Source: Mangrovibacterium sp041596335 (GTDB taxonomy: Bacteria; Bacteroidota; Bacteroidia; Bacteroidales; Prolixibacteraceae). From it: a stretch of DNA of 64,000 nucleotides. The notes under the pieces were generated by a model. The model ran no database searches, was not told where the DNA came from, and was given only the letters and a program-made list of their open reading frames with translations. How positions within the stretch are numbered: position 1 is the stretch's first letter; every line of letters begins with the position of its first letter. The translations under genes and the position numbers were made by a program. The stretch lies in NCBI RefSeq assembly GCF_041596335.1, contig NZ_JBFHIT010000018.1:10992-74991 (forward strand). Reading direction: 5' to 3'. Shown piece by piece: positions 34,708 through 44,245 of this stretch.

Positions 34708-35838
34708 ATGACCCTTGAGAAAAAACAACCAACACCGACCGCTAAACCTACTGCAGACGACGAAATTGACCTCATTGCCCTGGCGAAAACGCTTTGGGAC
34801 GGACGCCGAAAAATCATGTTCTATCTGCTGGCCGGTGCGATACTAGGATTGGTTTTCGCCCTTGCAAGCCCGAAGGAATATACGGCTAACACTACGATGA
34901 TTCCGCAAACCGGAAGCAGCGTCGCCAGTAAATTGGGAGGTCTTTCATCGCTGGCTTCTCTGGCCGGAGTAAATATGAGTAATGTAGGCGACAAGGAGTC
35001 GTTGCCTCCTACAATTTATCCGCAAATCATTCAGTCTATTCCGTTTCAGGTTGAGCTGATGAATACTCCTTTTAAATGCCCTGATGTTGACCAACCGGTT
35101 AGCTTGTACGACTATTACATCGACTACAAGAAAGCGGGGGTGTTGGAAAATGTGAAGAAATATACGCTGGGCCTGCCCGGACTGCTGCTTGGTGTATTAA
35201 AGGGAGAACAAGAGGAAGGGGCATTGCTTGACTCGACTCTGGCAAGTAGTTTAATTAGTCTGACCGAGGATCAAGACAAGGTCGTAAAAATCCTTAACGA
35301 ACAAATCAGTCTGGAAATCAACGACAAAGAAGGCTACATATCGCTAAGCTCGCGATTTAACGATGCTCTGTTGGCAGCTCAGGTTACACGCAAAACCCAG
35401 AGCATGCTGCAGGACTATATCTCTCGCTACAAACTCGACAAGGCCAACGAACAACTTAAGTTTATTGAAGCCCGCTATGCCGAGAAAAAAGCCGAATTTG
35501 AACTAATACAGAATGAGTTAGCTATTTTCCGCGATCGGAACAAATACATTACAACAGCAACCGCAAGCACACAGTTGGAGCAACTGCAAACGCAATACAA
35601 TCTGGCTTATACCATTTATTCCGATTGGGCCAAACAATTGGAGCAAGCGCAGGTGCAGGTGAAGGAAAACACCCCATTCCTGACGATTATTGAACCGGTG
35701 CGTGTGCCCCTTGAGAAATCGAAGCCGAACCGCCCACTTATTCTGATTATTTGGATATTTCTGGGAGGGATTATCGGAACCGGCACTGTGTTTGGGCAAG
35801 AGTTATACAACAGCGTTAAAGAACGATGGTCAGAATAA
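34708..35838 (+). CDS. polysaccharide chain-length determinant (Wzz family)
   Basis: Inner-membrane co-polymerase that sets chain length, 376 residues. It has the Wzz architecture: N-terminal membrane helix at about 40-56 (IMFYLLAGAILGLVFAL) after DEIDLIALAKTLWDGRR, a large periplasmic helical region with coiled coil (about 240-310), and a C-terminal helix (LILIIWIFLGGIIGTG) preceded by PVRVPLEKSKPNRP. No tyrosine-kinase domain is attached. The ATG at 34708 is preferred to TTG at 34690. Likely co-transcribed with the export gene. Confidence 0.93.
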   Translation: MTLEKKQPTPTAKPTADDEIDLIALAKTLWDGRRKIMFYLLAGAILGLVFALASPKEYTANTTMIPQTGSSVASKLGGLSSLASLAGVNMSNVGDKESLPPTIYPQIIQSIPFQVELMNTPFKCPDVDQPVSLYDYYIDYKKAGVLENVKKYTLGLPGLLLGVLKGEQEEGALLDSTLASSLISLTEDQDKVVKILNEQISLEINDKEGYISLSSRFNDALLAAQVTRKTQSMLQDYISRYKLDKANEQLKFIEARYAEKKAEFELIQNELAIFRDRNKYITTATASTQLEQLQTQYNLAYTIYSDWAKQLEQAQVQVKENTPFLTIIEPVRVPLEKSKPNRPLILIIWIFLGGIIGTGTVFGQELYNSVKERWSE

Positions 35839-36082
35839 CAGGTCTGCTACAATGCGGAGAATCATGATCTCGACGGCACCAATTTTTGTTCGGTTCCATT
35901 TTCAATTCATTGAAATTATAAACTTCAACGCCTGATTAACGTTAATAAATTCTAAACCTACAAAAGTGAATCCCGGTATAAGAAGATCTTTTCAACTCAA
36001 GGCTATAACTTGTATCCATTCGTGGAGTTCGCTTCCATCCGTGTAATATATTTTATCAATCGATTCTATAATTCGTTTACCT

Positions 36083-37528
36083 ATGATACCATCTAAGATT
36101 ACAAAAATTGCCTGTATCGGCGCCGGTTACGTCGGAGGCCCTACGATGTCGGTCATTGCGCAACAATGTCCTCATATTCAAGTAACAGTTGTCGACCTGA
36201 ATGAAAAACGCATCGCAGCCTGGAATGACCCCGACCTTAGTAAACTACCGGTCTATGAACCCGGCCTCGATCAGGTTGTTGGTGAAGCCCGTGGCCGGAA
36301 CCTGTTTTTTACAACCGAGGTTGATAAAGCCATCGATGAAGCACAAATGATTTTTATGGCGGTGAACACGCCAACCAAAACTTTCGGTGTTGGGAAAGGT
36401 ATGGCGGCCGATCTGAAATACGTTGAACTTTGTGCGCGCCAGATTGCCCGGGTATCGAAAGAAGATAAAATTATCGTTGAAAAATCGACACTGCCTGTTC
36501 GGACGGCTGAGTCGATCAAAACCATCCTCGAGTCAGAAGGAAACGGCATCACCTTTAAGGTGCTCTCCAACCCTGAATTCCTGGCCGAAGGAACCGCCAT
36601 TGAAGACCTCTATAAATCGGATCGCGTATTGATTGGCGGCGACGAAGATGAAGGTGGCCAAACTGCCATCAATGCGCTGGTTGATGTGTATGCGAACTGG
36701 ATTCCCCGCGAAAAAATTATTACCACCCGTTTGTGGTCATCCGAGCTTTCGAAGTTGACCGCGAATGCCTTTTTAGCGCAACGAATTTCCAGTATCAACT
36801 CCATCTCTGCCTTGTGCGAACAAACCGGTGCCGATGTCGACGAGGTTGCCCGTGCCATTGGGATGGATACGCGCATTGGCCCAAAATTCCTGAAATCATC
36901 GGTTGGTTTCGGCGGATCGTGCTTCCAGAAAGACATCCTGAACCTGGTTTATCTTTGCCATCATTTTAATTTGCCTGAAGTTGCCAATTACTGGGAACAG
37001 GTGGTTATTCTGAACGATTACCAAAAACACCGATTCGCCAAACGTATTATCGACAACTTATTCAATACCGTATCAGGTAAAAAAATCGCTTTTCTGGGCT
37101 GGGCCTTTAAAAAGGACACCAACGATACCCGCGAAAGTGCCGCCATATATGTTGCCGATGAGTTGTTGCAAGACCGGGCCGAAATTCACGTCTTCGACCC
37201 TCAGGTTAGCGCCGAACAGGTTTATTCCGATCTGGAATACCTGCAAGCTCACCGCAGAAGCAACTCGTGCAGTTCCGCACAATTCGAAACAATATCGACC
37301 GCTGAGATCAGAAGTCTGGTGAAAGTACACACCGACCCTTACACTGCCATGGCCGATGCGCATGCCATTGCCGTACTGACCGAGTGGGACGAATTTAAAG
37401 CCTACGACTGGCAAGCGATTTATAACCAAATGCTTAAACCGGCCTTCTTATTCGATGGGCGGAACATTCTAAATACTGAAGCACTCAAAGCTATCGGCTT
37501 TGAATTGAAATCAATCGGAAAAGGATAG
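36083..37528 (+). CDS. ugd: UDP-glucose 6-dehydrogenase (large, UGDH-like form)
   Basis: Oxidises UDP-glucose to UDP-glucuronate with two NAD+, 481 residues. The Rossmann loop GAGYVGGPT is at 12-20; VEKSTLPVRTAE and SNPEFLAEGTAI follow, and the catalytic Cys is in GGSCFQKDILNLVYLC. The C-terminal NAD/UDP domain has FLGWAFKKDTNDTRES and VLTEWDEF. Length and the GSCFQKD form resemble the eukaryotic-type enzyme, common in Bacteroidota. It provides an acidic sugar for the exopolysaccharide made by this locus. 244 bases separate it from wzz; a strong terminator follows. Confidence 0.95.
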   Translation: MIPSKITKIACIGAGYVGGPTMSVIAQQCPHIQVTVVDLNEKRIAAWNDPDLSKLPVYEPGLDQVVGEARGRNLFFTTEVDKAIDEAQMIFMAVNTPTKTFGVGKGMAADLKYVELCARQIARVSKEDKIIVEKSTLPVRTAESIKTILESEGNGITFKVLSNPEFLAEGTAIEDLYKSDRVLIGGDEDEGGQTAINALVDVYANWIPREKIITTRLWSSELSKLTANAFLAQRISSINSISALCEQTGADVDEVARAIGMDTRIGPKFLKSSVGFGGSCFQKDILNLVYLCHHFNLPEVANYWEQVVILNDYQKHRFAKRIIDNLFNTVSGKKIAFLGWAFKKDTNDTRESAAIYVADELLQDRAEIHVFDPQVSAEQVYSDLEYLQAHRRSNSCSSAQFETISTAEIRSLVKVHTDPYTAMADAHAIAVLTEWDEFKAYDWQAIYNQMLKPAFLFDGRNILNTEALKAIGFELKSIGKG

Positions 37529-37560
37529 CCAATCGATAAGAAAATCGACTTTTGACAATA

Positions 37561-37602
37561 AAAAGAAGAGCTTGTTTTCAACACGAAAGCAGGCTCTTTT
37601 TA
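37561..37602 (+). terminator. terminator after ugd
   Basis: AGAGCTTGTTTTC/GAAAGCAGGCTCT, 13 pairs with two G-T, loop AACAC, followed by five T. Confidence 0.88.
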
Positions 37603-37841
37603 TTTGGCCACTATAGACATAAACCTCCGCACGTTCGGACTCCCTCCGATGCCTCTGCGATAAAAAGCGCCATCGATTCTACATCAGTCAACTCTCTTAA
37701 CCTCGAAAGTAAACTGAGTTTACCAGCTATTTTTTCGATCTTGAAAATTGAAAACTCAATCTTGAGCATTGTCGTGCCATTCGCCCCATCGTCCAATTCT
37801 TCGTCTAACCTGGATAGCTTCTTTCATCTCAAAAAGAGTAT
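37603..37841. other. spacer between ugd terminator and toxin-antitoxin pair
   Basis: No supported gene. A 61-codon minus-strand frame (37611-37796) is weakly gene-like but unrecognised. The sequence contains a small AT-rich imperfect palindrome near 37745-37770. Confidence 0.3.
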
Positions 37842-37849
37842 TATCTTTG
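37842..37849 (+). promoter_or_regulatory. -7 promoter element of the mntA-type gene
   Basis: TATCTTTG ends four bases before the ATG at 37854, predicting leaderless transcription. Confidence 0.5.
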
Positions 37850-37853
37850 TCTC

Positions 37854-38141
37854 ATGCGTCTGAAGCAGGAAATAAAAACATTTATCAAACAGCAGTCTGC
37901 CTGCATGTTCCCCGGAGCCGATGTTTACCTTTTTGGCTCAAGGGTACATGACGAACAAAATGGTGGTGATATTGACATTCTCTTATTGTCGGATCATTTA
38001 ATAGATAAAAAACAGTTTCGATTGTTCAGACGTGAATTTTATAAGAAATTCGGCTGGCAAAAAATTGACCTCGTTCAATTCTCCCGGCACGATCAATCCG
38101 TTTTCAAACAACTCATTTTAAAAGAAGCCCGGTTGTTATGA
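37854..38141 (+). CDS. MNT-type nucleotidyltransferase antitoxin (MntA family)
   Basis: Minimal nucleotidyltransferase of 95 residues. The catalytic motif is visible as FGSRVHDEQNGGDIDILL: Gly28-Ser29, then Asp39 and Asp41. In characterised MntA/HepT pairs this protein adds AMP residues to the HEPN toxin and so silences it. The next gene is a HEPN protein whose ATG overlaps this gene's stop by four bases (ATGA), the usual arrangement. Homologous DNA polymerase beta-like domains serve other roles, but pairing with HEPN makes the antitoxin role likely. Confidence 0.88.
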   Translation: MRLKQEIKTFIKQQSACMFPGADVYLFGSRVHDEQNGGDIDILLLSDHLIDKKQFRLFRREFYKKFGWQKIDLVQFSRHDQSVFKQLILKEARLL

Positions 38142-38596
38142 ACAAAACCAATCAGGATACATTAGTCTGTTTACTGCATGAAGAAATAAGCCTGCTCGAA
38201 CGTTCGGTTGAAACACTGAAACTGTCGGTGGTAAAATGCAGCCAAATACCGCGAAAAGAGCAATTTACCTTTGAAGAAATGGAATCATTTGATTCATTGA
38301 CTTCGAAATTCGGAAGGACTTCAGACCTTTATACACAAAAGATATTACGGACTGTATGGATGCTGCTTCATGAACCCTTTGTGCCATTTATCGATCTGTT
38401 AAATAAAGCCGAAAAAATGGGTTTAATCGGTTCTGCCGATCAAATGATTGACATTCGCGACCTGCGTAACCAAATTACCCATGAATATATTCCGGAAGCT
38501 ATTACCGGTCTGGTGCCTGAGGTTCTTGAGTATGCTGAACTGCTCATGCAGAATATCGGGTCAACCTACAAATTTATAAAGGAGCGCTCCTGGTAA
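38138..38596 (+). CDS. HEPN-domain toxin (HepT-like)
   Basis: All-helical HEPN protein of 152 residues and probable RNase toxin of the pair. The RX4HXY motif RNQITHEY is at 110-117 (Arg110, His115, Tyr117); in HepT the Tyr is the residue AMPylated by MntA. A long helix with EEISLLERSVETLKLS precedes it. It overlaps the mntA-like gene by four bases. The pair stands between ugd and the variable glycan genes, where such modules often help retain a region, though direct function in the locus is not shown. Confidence 0.85.
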   Translation: MNKTNQDTLVCLLHEEISLLERSVETLKLSVVKCSQIPRKEQFTFEEMESFDSLTSKFGRTSDLYTQKILRTVWMLLHEPFVPFIDLLNKAEKMGLIGSADQMIDIRDLRNQITHEYIPEAITGLVPEVLEYAELLMQNIGSTYKFIKERSW

Positions 38597-38707
38597 AAGC
38601 GACTATTGTAGTAGATTCAGAAGTCACCATTCGGTGAAATCTTTTCACTGTACTTAAAACTTTCCTTAAACTTCGCCCTAAACATCCAGCTACTAAACTT
38701 AAAAGTG

Positions 38708-38715
38708 TAAATTTG
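38708..38715 (+). promoter_or_regulatory. possible -7 promoter element of the glycan gene block
   Basis: TAAATTTG matches TAnnTTTG, 93 bases before the gene at 38809. No upstream TTTG at normal spacing. Confidence 0.35.
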
Positions 38716-38808
38716 CGGGAGCACTTGAAACCCTGCAAAAAACAGAAACCTTTATTGTTAAAAAATGGTTTCTTTGGTAATTCAAATAATACCTATCGAA
38801 TAGTTTAA

Positions 38809-40011
38809 ATGAGGAAAAAGATTAAAATCGGAATTGTTTGGGCCGACCCTTATAATAAGAACTTGGGAGTAGCAGCACTCTCCTATTCTGCAACTACATT
38901 GGTTACTGAAATACTTAACTCTCAGAACCAACCGTTTGAATTAGTTTTCGTTGGAAGTTCAAAATGGATAGATGACCATACGTCAATTAATGGTATTGAG
39001 ATTCAATTCACGAATTCGTTTCGGATGAACATGCTTGACTGGAAGGCACCCATTAAATTCCTGTTATATCCGAAAAAATTTAAGCTCAAGAAATTGCTTA
39101 CACTCGATTATATAATTGACATTGGTGAAGGTGACAGTTTTGCAGATATTTATGGAAACGAGAGATTTAATCGAATACTTAGCACAAAACTATTTTTCTC
39201 GTTATTAGGGAAGAAGCAATTGTTGTTACCCCAAACAATTGGCCCATTTTCTGATAAAACCCACGAGAATAAGGCCTTCCGAGCAATGCGAAAGCTAAAC
39301 TATGTTTTTTGCAGAGACAGAACCAGCTATGAATATACAGTAAAACATCTCGATAGAGATAAAGTGTTTGAACTAATTGATGTTGCCTTTTTCCTTCCTT
39401 ATACGCCACAAAAACATACCAAAAACAAAATAAATGTAGGCATTAATATTTCGGGACTTTTGTGGAATGGTGGCTATACAAAATCCAATCAATTTAATCT
39501 AAAAGTTAATTATAAAGACTTAATCAAGTCAATTCTAGCCTATTTTGAGTCACAAGACAATGTACAGATCCATCTTGTATCCCATGTCGTTCCTGATGAC
39601 AATCCGATAGAAGATGACCATGCCGTGTCTTTGGAAATAAAAAACAATCTCTTTCCGAACGTTATTGTGTCTCCAAAGTTTAATTCTCCAATTGAAGCTA
39701 AAAGCTACATAAGTGGGTTAGATTTTTTCACTGGTGCAAGAATGCATGCCTGTATAGCAGCCTTTTCATCTTCTGTACCAGTATATCCAATGGCGTATAG
39801 TAGAAAGTTCAATGGCTTGTTTTTAGAAACGTTGAATTACAGCTCTGGAGGAGATATGTTACACATGAATGATGAAGAAATTTTAAATGGTATCTCTGAC
39901 GCATTTGAGTCTCGTAAAGAGTTAAAAAGCATTATTCGGGATCGGATGAACACAATTGTTGTTGAAAGAGGCAACATTCTAAAACAAAAATTGTCTGATT
40001 TTCTTTCATAA
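38809..40011 (+). CDS. polysaccharide pyruvyl transferase family protein
   Basis: Member of the CsaB/WcaK-like pyruvyl transferase family, 400 residues. It probably transfers a pyruvate ketal from phosphoenolpyruvate to a sugar of the repeat unit. Family signs: an N-terminal Rossmann-like strand (IKIGIVWADPYNKNLG), DYIIDIGEGDSFADIYG, LLLPQTIGPF, a central VFCRDRTSYEY and late SGLDFFTGARMHACIAAFSS followed by SVPVYPMAYSRKF. The next gene, 21 bases on, encodes an FrhB-like protein, a combination common in exopolysaccharide loci. AT-rich like the rest of this block. Confidence 0.9.
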   Translation: MRKKIKIGIVWADPYNKNLGVAALSYSATTLVTEILNSQNQPFELVFVGSSKWIDDHTSINGIEIQFTNSFRMNMLDWKAPIKFLLYPKKFKLKKLLTLDYIIDIGEGDSFADIYGNERFNRILSTKLFFSLLGKKQLLLPQTIGPFSDKTHENKAFRAMRKLNYVFCRDRTSYEYTVKHLDRDKVFELIDVAFFLPYTPQKHTKNKINVGINISGLLWNGGYTKSNQFNLKVNYKDLIKSILAYFESQDNVQIHLVSHVVPDDNPIEDDHAVSLEIKNNLFPNVIVSPKFNSPIEAKSYISGLDFFTGARMHACIAAFSSSVPVYPMAYSRKFNGLFLETLNYSSGGDMLHMNDEEILNGISDAFESRKELKSIIRDRMNTIVVERGNILKQKLSDFLS

Positions 40012-40032
40012 CAATTTTCCCGACAACAATCG

Positions 40033-41232
40033 ATGAATAAAATAGAAAAAATCATTAAAGCAGATTTGTGTCTCGGGTGTGGCCTCTGCGAAAGCATAAG
40101 TACTTCGTCCAATTGTTCGATGGTACTTGAACCAAATGGATTCTACAGACCTGACTTCAAAAAAGAGATACCAGCAGAAACCATAGATTCAATCCTTCAT
40201 TGTTGCCCTGGGATAAGAATTAAAAATGATAAAAAGAACAGTGGTGTTTGGGGCGAAGTTCTGCAAATAAACGAAGCTTGGTCGACTGATCCGACAATTC
40301 GAAAAAAAGGATCATCAGGAGGCATTATTAGTTCTCTGGCGATCTTTCTGTTGCAGAGTAAATTGGTTGATGGTATACTTCAGGTTGGAAAGAGTGATAA
40401 TCATTACCTCTATAACCATTTAAAAATTTCTCGAACAAGAGAAGAGGTAATAAGGAATGCATCTTCACGGTACGCGCCAGCTCTTGTTTTCGACCGACTA
40501 AAGAGCATTCTAGACGAAAGTAGCGACAAATATGCTTTCGTTGGTAAACCTTGTGACATAGCCGGAATAAAAAATTTTGTAGCCCAATTCCCTAAATACG
40601 AAGATCGAATTATCTATCATTTATCTATTTTTTGTGCCGGAATGCCTAGTTACAATGGAACTGAAAAACTAATTAAATCTTCAGGCAACCCAGACAAACC
40701 GATTGACTTAAAATATAGAGGAGATGGTTGGCCTGGTTATTTTGAAGCAAAATTTAAAGACCAGTCAACATTTAAAGTTTCCTATAATGATAGTTGGGGC
40801 AATGTATTAGGGAAACACTTAGGTATGAGATGTAAAATTTGCCCCGATGGCATTGGCCTATTGGCTGATATCGTAGCAGGTGATTCATGGAATACAAAAG
40901 ATGGATATCCGGATTTTGAAGAAAGTGATGGAAGAAGCTTTGTTTTAATCAGAAACGAGAAAGGCGCAAATTTATTTAACAATGCTTTAAACCAAGCTAG
41001 AATAGAGGCAACGAATCTTGATGTCTCTAAAATTGCAGACATACAAAATTATCAGTATCAAAGGAGATTATTGGCTGGATACCGAATCTTCGCCATCCAA
41101 CTATTAACAGGTAAATTATTATCATTTAAAAACCTTGGGGTATATCAACTTGCTATCAAAGCCAATATCTTAACAGGCTTCAAAAATATGATTGGTACAG
41201 CCAAAAGAATGATATTAAATAAAACAGCATGA
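40033..41232 (+). CDS. FrhB-like iron-sulfur protein of polysaccharide loci
   Basis: Protein of the coenzyme F420 hydrogenase/dehydrogenase beta-subunit family, 399 residues. It is a name by family only, since no F420 system is expected here. A ferredoxin-like motif is at the N-terminus (Cys13, Cys16, Cys19 and Cys28 in LCLGCGLCE...SNC); KGSSGGIISSLAIFLL, FVGKPCDIAGIKNF and MRCKICPDGIGLLADIVAGDSW are further family marks. Such proteins are regularly paired with pyruvyl transferases in capsule loci; their reaction is unknown, perhaps a redox step on the sugar or its carrier. It overlaps the next gene by four bases. Confidence 0.88.
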   Translation: MNKIEKIIKADLCLGCGLCESISTSSNCSMVLEPNGFYRPDFKKEIPAETIDSILHCCPGIRIKNDKKNSGVWGEVLQINEAWSTDPTIRKKGSSGGIISSLAIFLLQSKLVDGILQVGKSDNHYLYNHLKISRTREEVIRNASSRYAPALVFDRLKSILDESSDKYAFVGKPCDIAGIKNFVAQFPKYEDRIIYHLSIFCAGMPSYNGTEKLIKSSGNPDKPIDLKYRGDGWPGYFEAKFKDQSTFKVSYNDSWGNVLGKHLGMRCKICPDGIGLLADIVAGDSWNTKDGYPDFEESDGRSFVLIRNEKGANLFNNALNQARIEATNLDVSKIADIQNYQYQRRLLAGYRIFAIQLLTGKLLSFKNLGVYQLAIKANILTGFKNMIGTAKRMILNKTA

Positions 41233-41822
41233 TTGCAGTCATAAGAAAATTGAAAACTTTCATCTTAAATCATATAGTTAAAAGAGAAGGAGGCGAAGCC
41301 TTTTCAAAGACTCTGCGAGAATTTTATAGCTCCAGGCACAATATTCACGTTGGGTACGGATCTTATGGAGGATGCTTCAATAGTACAAACATTGCTTCCG
41401 GCACATTCTTTGGAAATTATTGTTCGATTGCACAAGATGTTAAAGTTTTTAGAGCAAACCATCCTTTGAGTCATTTTACACTACATCCATTGTTTTACAA
41501 CCCCATTTTCGGATATGTAAAAGACGATCAACTACATAGGCCTGAACTTTATATAGGGCACGATGTATGGATCGGTTCATCGGCAATAATCCTACCTTCG
41601 GTTATGACAATTGGAAATGGTGCTGTTATTGGCGCAGGTAGTGTTGTTACAAAGGACGTTCCTCCATATTCTGTTGTTGCAGGCAATCCCGCAAGAATAA
41701 TAAAAATGAGATTTTCCGAAAGACAAATCAAAGAACTTGAAGCCTCAAAATGGTGGGATTGGAAAAAAGATGAATTGATAAAAAATAAAGAAGCCATTGA
41801 AAGCATTATCAATGAAAAATAG
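41229..41822 (+). CDS. CatB-related hexapeptide-repeat O-acetyltransferase
   Basis: Left-handed beta-helix acyltransferase, 197 residues, probably acetylating the glycan with acetyl-CoA. The helix repeats include ASGTFFGNYCSIAQDVKVF, HDVWIGSSAIILPSVMTIG and NGAVIGAGSVVTKDVPPYS, ending in the common VVAGNPARIIKMRF and a short helical tail. The acceptor cannot be told. It overlaps both neighbours, so it is part of one operon. Confidence 0.9.
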   Translation: MIAVIRKLKTFILNHIVKREGGEAFSKTLREFYSSRHNIHVGYGSYGGCFNSTNIASGTFFGNYCSIAQDVKVFRANHPLSHFTLHPLFYNPIFGYVKDDQLHRPELYIGHDVWIGSSAIILPSVMTIGNGAVIGAGSVVTKDVPPYSVVAGNPARIIKMRFSERQIKELEASKWWDWKKDELIKNKEAIESIINEK

Positions 41823-43317
41823 TCATATCAGCTATTTTGCCAGTTCATTTATTTGGGGTGTCCTCGCTAAAGTTCTAGATGCATTAATTAAGTTTATAAC
41901 GATCCCCTTATTGCTAAACTACCTGGGTAGTGACAATTATGGGCTCTTAACCTTAGCGATTGCAACCAATGCTTACATCCAATTATTGGATTTAGGAATG
42001 AACACTGGAGCGGTGAAATTTTTCTCACAATGGATTGCAAATAAACAATTCGACCTAATTGACAGAGTTGCCAGAACCAACTACACATTTTATTTGACAA
42101 TCGGATTAATTAACAGCTCTGTCCTTATTCTATTAGCATTTGTTGGAAATGACATATTTAAAATGTCTTTAGAACAATTCTTCGTGTTCCGAAAATTGCT
42201 CTTTATAATGGCATTATATAGCATACTCAATTGGATCACCTTTGTATTTAATCAACTCCTGATAGCCGATGAAAAAATCGCCTATACCCAAAAATGGTTG
42301 TCAATTAAAGCTATCGCTAATTTGGTGATCGTCCTACTGACATTGCACTTTGAACTTTCATTGATCCAATATTTCATTTTATTCTCTACAATTAACATAG
42401 TATTGTTTGTTCCCTATTTCATTACTTGTAAGAAAAACAACCTTATCCGATCTTTAATTCCTGGTTTTTTTTGGAAGGATTTCTCCGTTATATTCAAATA
42501 CAGCATGGCTATTTTTGCGATGAGCTTGTTCCAGTTTACTGCGACACAATCGAGACCACTAGTTCTAGGCATATTTTCCAATGAGGGTCTTTCTATTTTA
42601 GCGGAATACCGGATCATCGAAGTATTCCCGATTTTCATCATCTCCATTGGAGGAATGCTAATATCGATTCTTCTTCCCAAAACTTCAAAAGCGATCCAAC
42701 AGAAGAACAGAAAGAGTATTGAACAGATTGCTTATGAAGGAACGAAATACACTAGCATTATTGTCATACTACTTTGTTTGCCAATAATTCTGAGTGCCAA
42801 AGAAATTCTTAGTCTATATGTTGGAGACTCATATGCTCATTTATCAATTTGGTTGTCAGTCTGGGTGGCAACGATAACACTTTTTCTACATGGTAGTCCT
42901 ACTGCAAGTTTAGTTTTAGCCACAGGTAAAACGCGCATGTTGGTATATAGCTCAGCGATTGCCTGCATTGTTTCAATCGCTTTAAATGCTATTTTATGTT
43001 CTTATTATGGAGTTGGATCGGCTGTTATTGGATATCTCGTTTACATCATCATCCAAATGGCATTCTACTACCTCTATTTTAACCAAAAAATTTTGGAGCT
43101 CGATTCGTTAAAAGTGTTTAAATCGTTTATTTTCCCTACGGGTATTGGGTTTGCAGTCTTGATTATTGTTTGGATGTTAAGAATTGATCTGACAAACCTT
43201 TACATCCAAATTCTAATAAAAAGCACCATCTGGTTCTGCGGATTTGTATTGGCACTGCATATAACAAACGTTTTAAAACTGAATCAACTATATTTACTGT
43301 GCAAAAAGAACAAATAA
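41812..43317 (+). CDS. polysaccharide flippase (Wzx/MATE-like)
   Basis: Multi-spanning inner-membrane protein, 501 residues with about 12-14 hydrophobic segments, of the polysaccharide biosynthesis/Wzx family. It would flip the lipid-linked repeat unit to the periplasm. The N-terminal pattern (FIWGVLAKVLDALIKFITIPLLLNYLG, DNYGLLTLAIATNAYIQLLDLGMN) is typical. The ATG at 41812 overlaps the preceding stop by 11 bases; a TTG 15 bases earlier is less likely. Confidence 0.92.
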   Translation: MKNSHISYFASSFIWGVLAKVLDALIKFITIPLLLNYLGSDNYGLLTLAIATNAYIQLLDLGMNTGAVKFFSQWIANKQFDLIDRVARTNYTFYLTIGLINSSVLILLAFVGNDIFKMSLEQFFVFRKLLFIMALYSILNWITFVFNQLLIADEKIAYTQKWLSIKAIANLVIVLLTLHFELSLIQYFILFSTINIVLFVPYFITCKKNNLIRSLIPGFFWKDFSVIFKYSMAIFAMSLFQFTATQSRPLVLGIFSNEGLSILAEYRIIEVFPIFIISIGGMLISILLPKTSKAIQQKNRKSIEQIAYEGTKYTSIIVILLCLPIILSAKEILSLYVGDSYAHLSIWLSVWVATITLFLHGSPTASLVLATGKTRMLVYSSAIACIVSIALNAILCSYYGVGSAVIGYLVYIIIQMAFYYLYFNQKILELDSLKVFKSFIFPTGIGFAVLIIVWMLRIDLTNLYIQILIKSTIWFCGFVLALHITNVLKLNQLYLLCKKNK

Positions 43318-43354
43318 CCGCCTAATATTGAGTGCAAAACAAATAAAGTCTGCC

Positions 43355-44245
43355 ATGCTTGGAATAGTATTGATCAATTATAAAAACGAAGAGGAAATTG
43401 TTCATTATATTGAAAATGAACTTGTCAAGATTTCGGAACCTCATATAACGGTAATTGTTGATAACAGTTGCAACGAACAAAGCATTCAAAAACTTGAATC
43501 TGCTCTTGCCCTAAACGAGATTAGCCGCGGTATAAATAAAGATGAAAAACTATTTCTTATCGATGCAAAAGGAAACCTGGGATATGCAAAAGGAAATAAT
43601 CTCGGAGCTCAATTTTTGTATGATAATTTTGAATGCAAGTATATTTTATTTTCAAATTCGGATATACAGATTAAATCTCCTAACCTATTAAAATATTTGA
43701 TTGAGAAATTAGAAACCGAATCTGAAATTGGTGCGATCAACCCGAAAATAACCGGGATGAACGGAGTCGCACAGACACCAATGAAAGATATGCCTTTGAT
43801 CAACCTGCACATATTGAGATATATATTTTATCCCGTATTAAGAAAAATAACGACTATAGTTCCAAATGCCGATGAAGGAGTCTATCATCGCCTAATGGGT
43901 TGCTTTTTGGTTGTTCGATCAGAAGCATTTTTTAAGGCAGGGATGTTTGATCCTAATACTTTTCTTTTTGCAGAGGAACTAATTTTAGCTGAGAAAATGA
44001 GAAGCGTAAACTTTAACAGCTACTATGCTCCTGAATTTGAAATAATTCATTTTCACAGCCAAACAATTGGCTCGTTTCATAGTTTCAAGAAACAATTGAA
44101 AATGATGATGGATAGCGAGTTGTACTATTATAAAACGTATAGGAATGCCCCCACCTACCTAATTTATTTTTCTAGACTTGCCCTAAATTTCTTCTTGCTT
44201 TTCTATTTACCCGTTATCCAATTTTTTAAAAGAAAAGTTAAGTAA
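43355..44245 (+). CDS. family 2 glycosyltransferase
   Basis: GT-A glycosyltransferase of GT2, 296 residues, probably adding one sugar to the repeat unit. Nucleotide-binding strands: LGIVLINYKNEEEIVHYI, VIVDNS, DAKGNLGYAKGNNLGAQFL and the metal-binding LFSNSDIQIK (a DXD-like NSD). The segment RLMGCFLVVRSEAFFKAGMFDPNTFLFAEELILAEKM is typical of rhamnosyl-transferase-like GT2 members. Start: the ATG at 43355, which gives a normal N-terminus, over TTG at 43328. It abuts the next gene by one base. Confidence 0.9.
   Translation: MLGIVLINYKNEEEIVHYIENELVKISEPHITVIVDNSCNEQSIQKLESALALNEISRGINKDEKLFLIDAKGNLGYAKGNNLGAQFLYDNFECKYILFSNSDIQIKSPNLLKYLIEKLETESEIGAINPKITGMNGVAQTPMKDMPLINLHILRYIFYPVLRKITTIVPNADEGVYHRLMGCFLVVRSEAFFKAGMFDPNTFLFAEELILAEKMRSVNFNSYYAPEFEIIHFHSQTIGSFHSFKKQLKMMMDSELYYYKTYRNAPTYLIYFSRLALNFFLLFYLPVIQFFKRKVK

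Noticed and set aside
37611..37796. Minus-strand 61-codon frame after ugd, considered as a decayed four-helix-bundle gene
   Set aside because: Similarity is too vague to support a pseudogene call.
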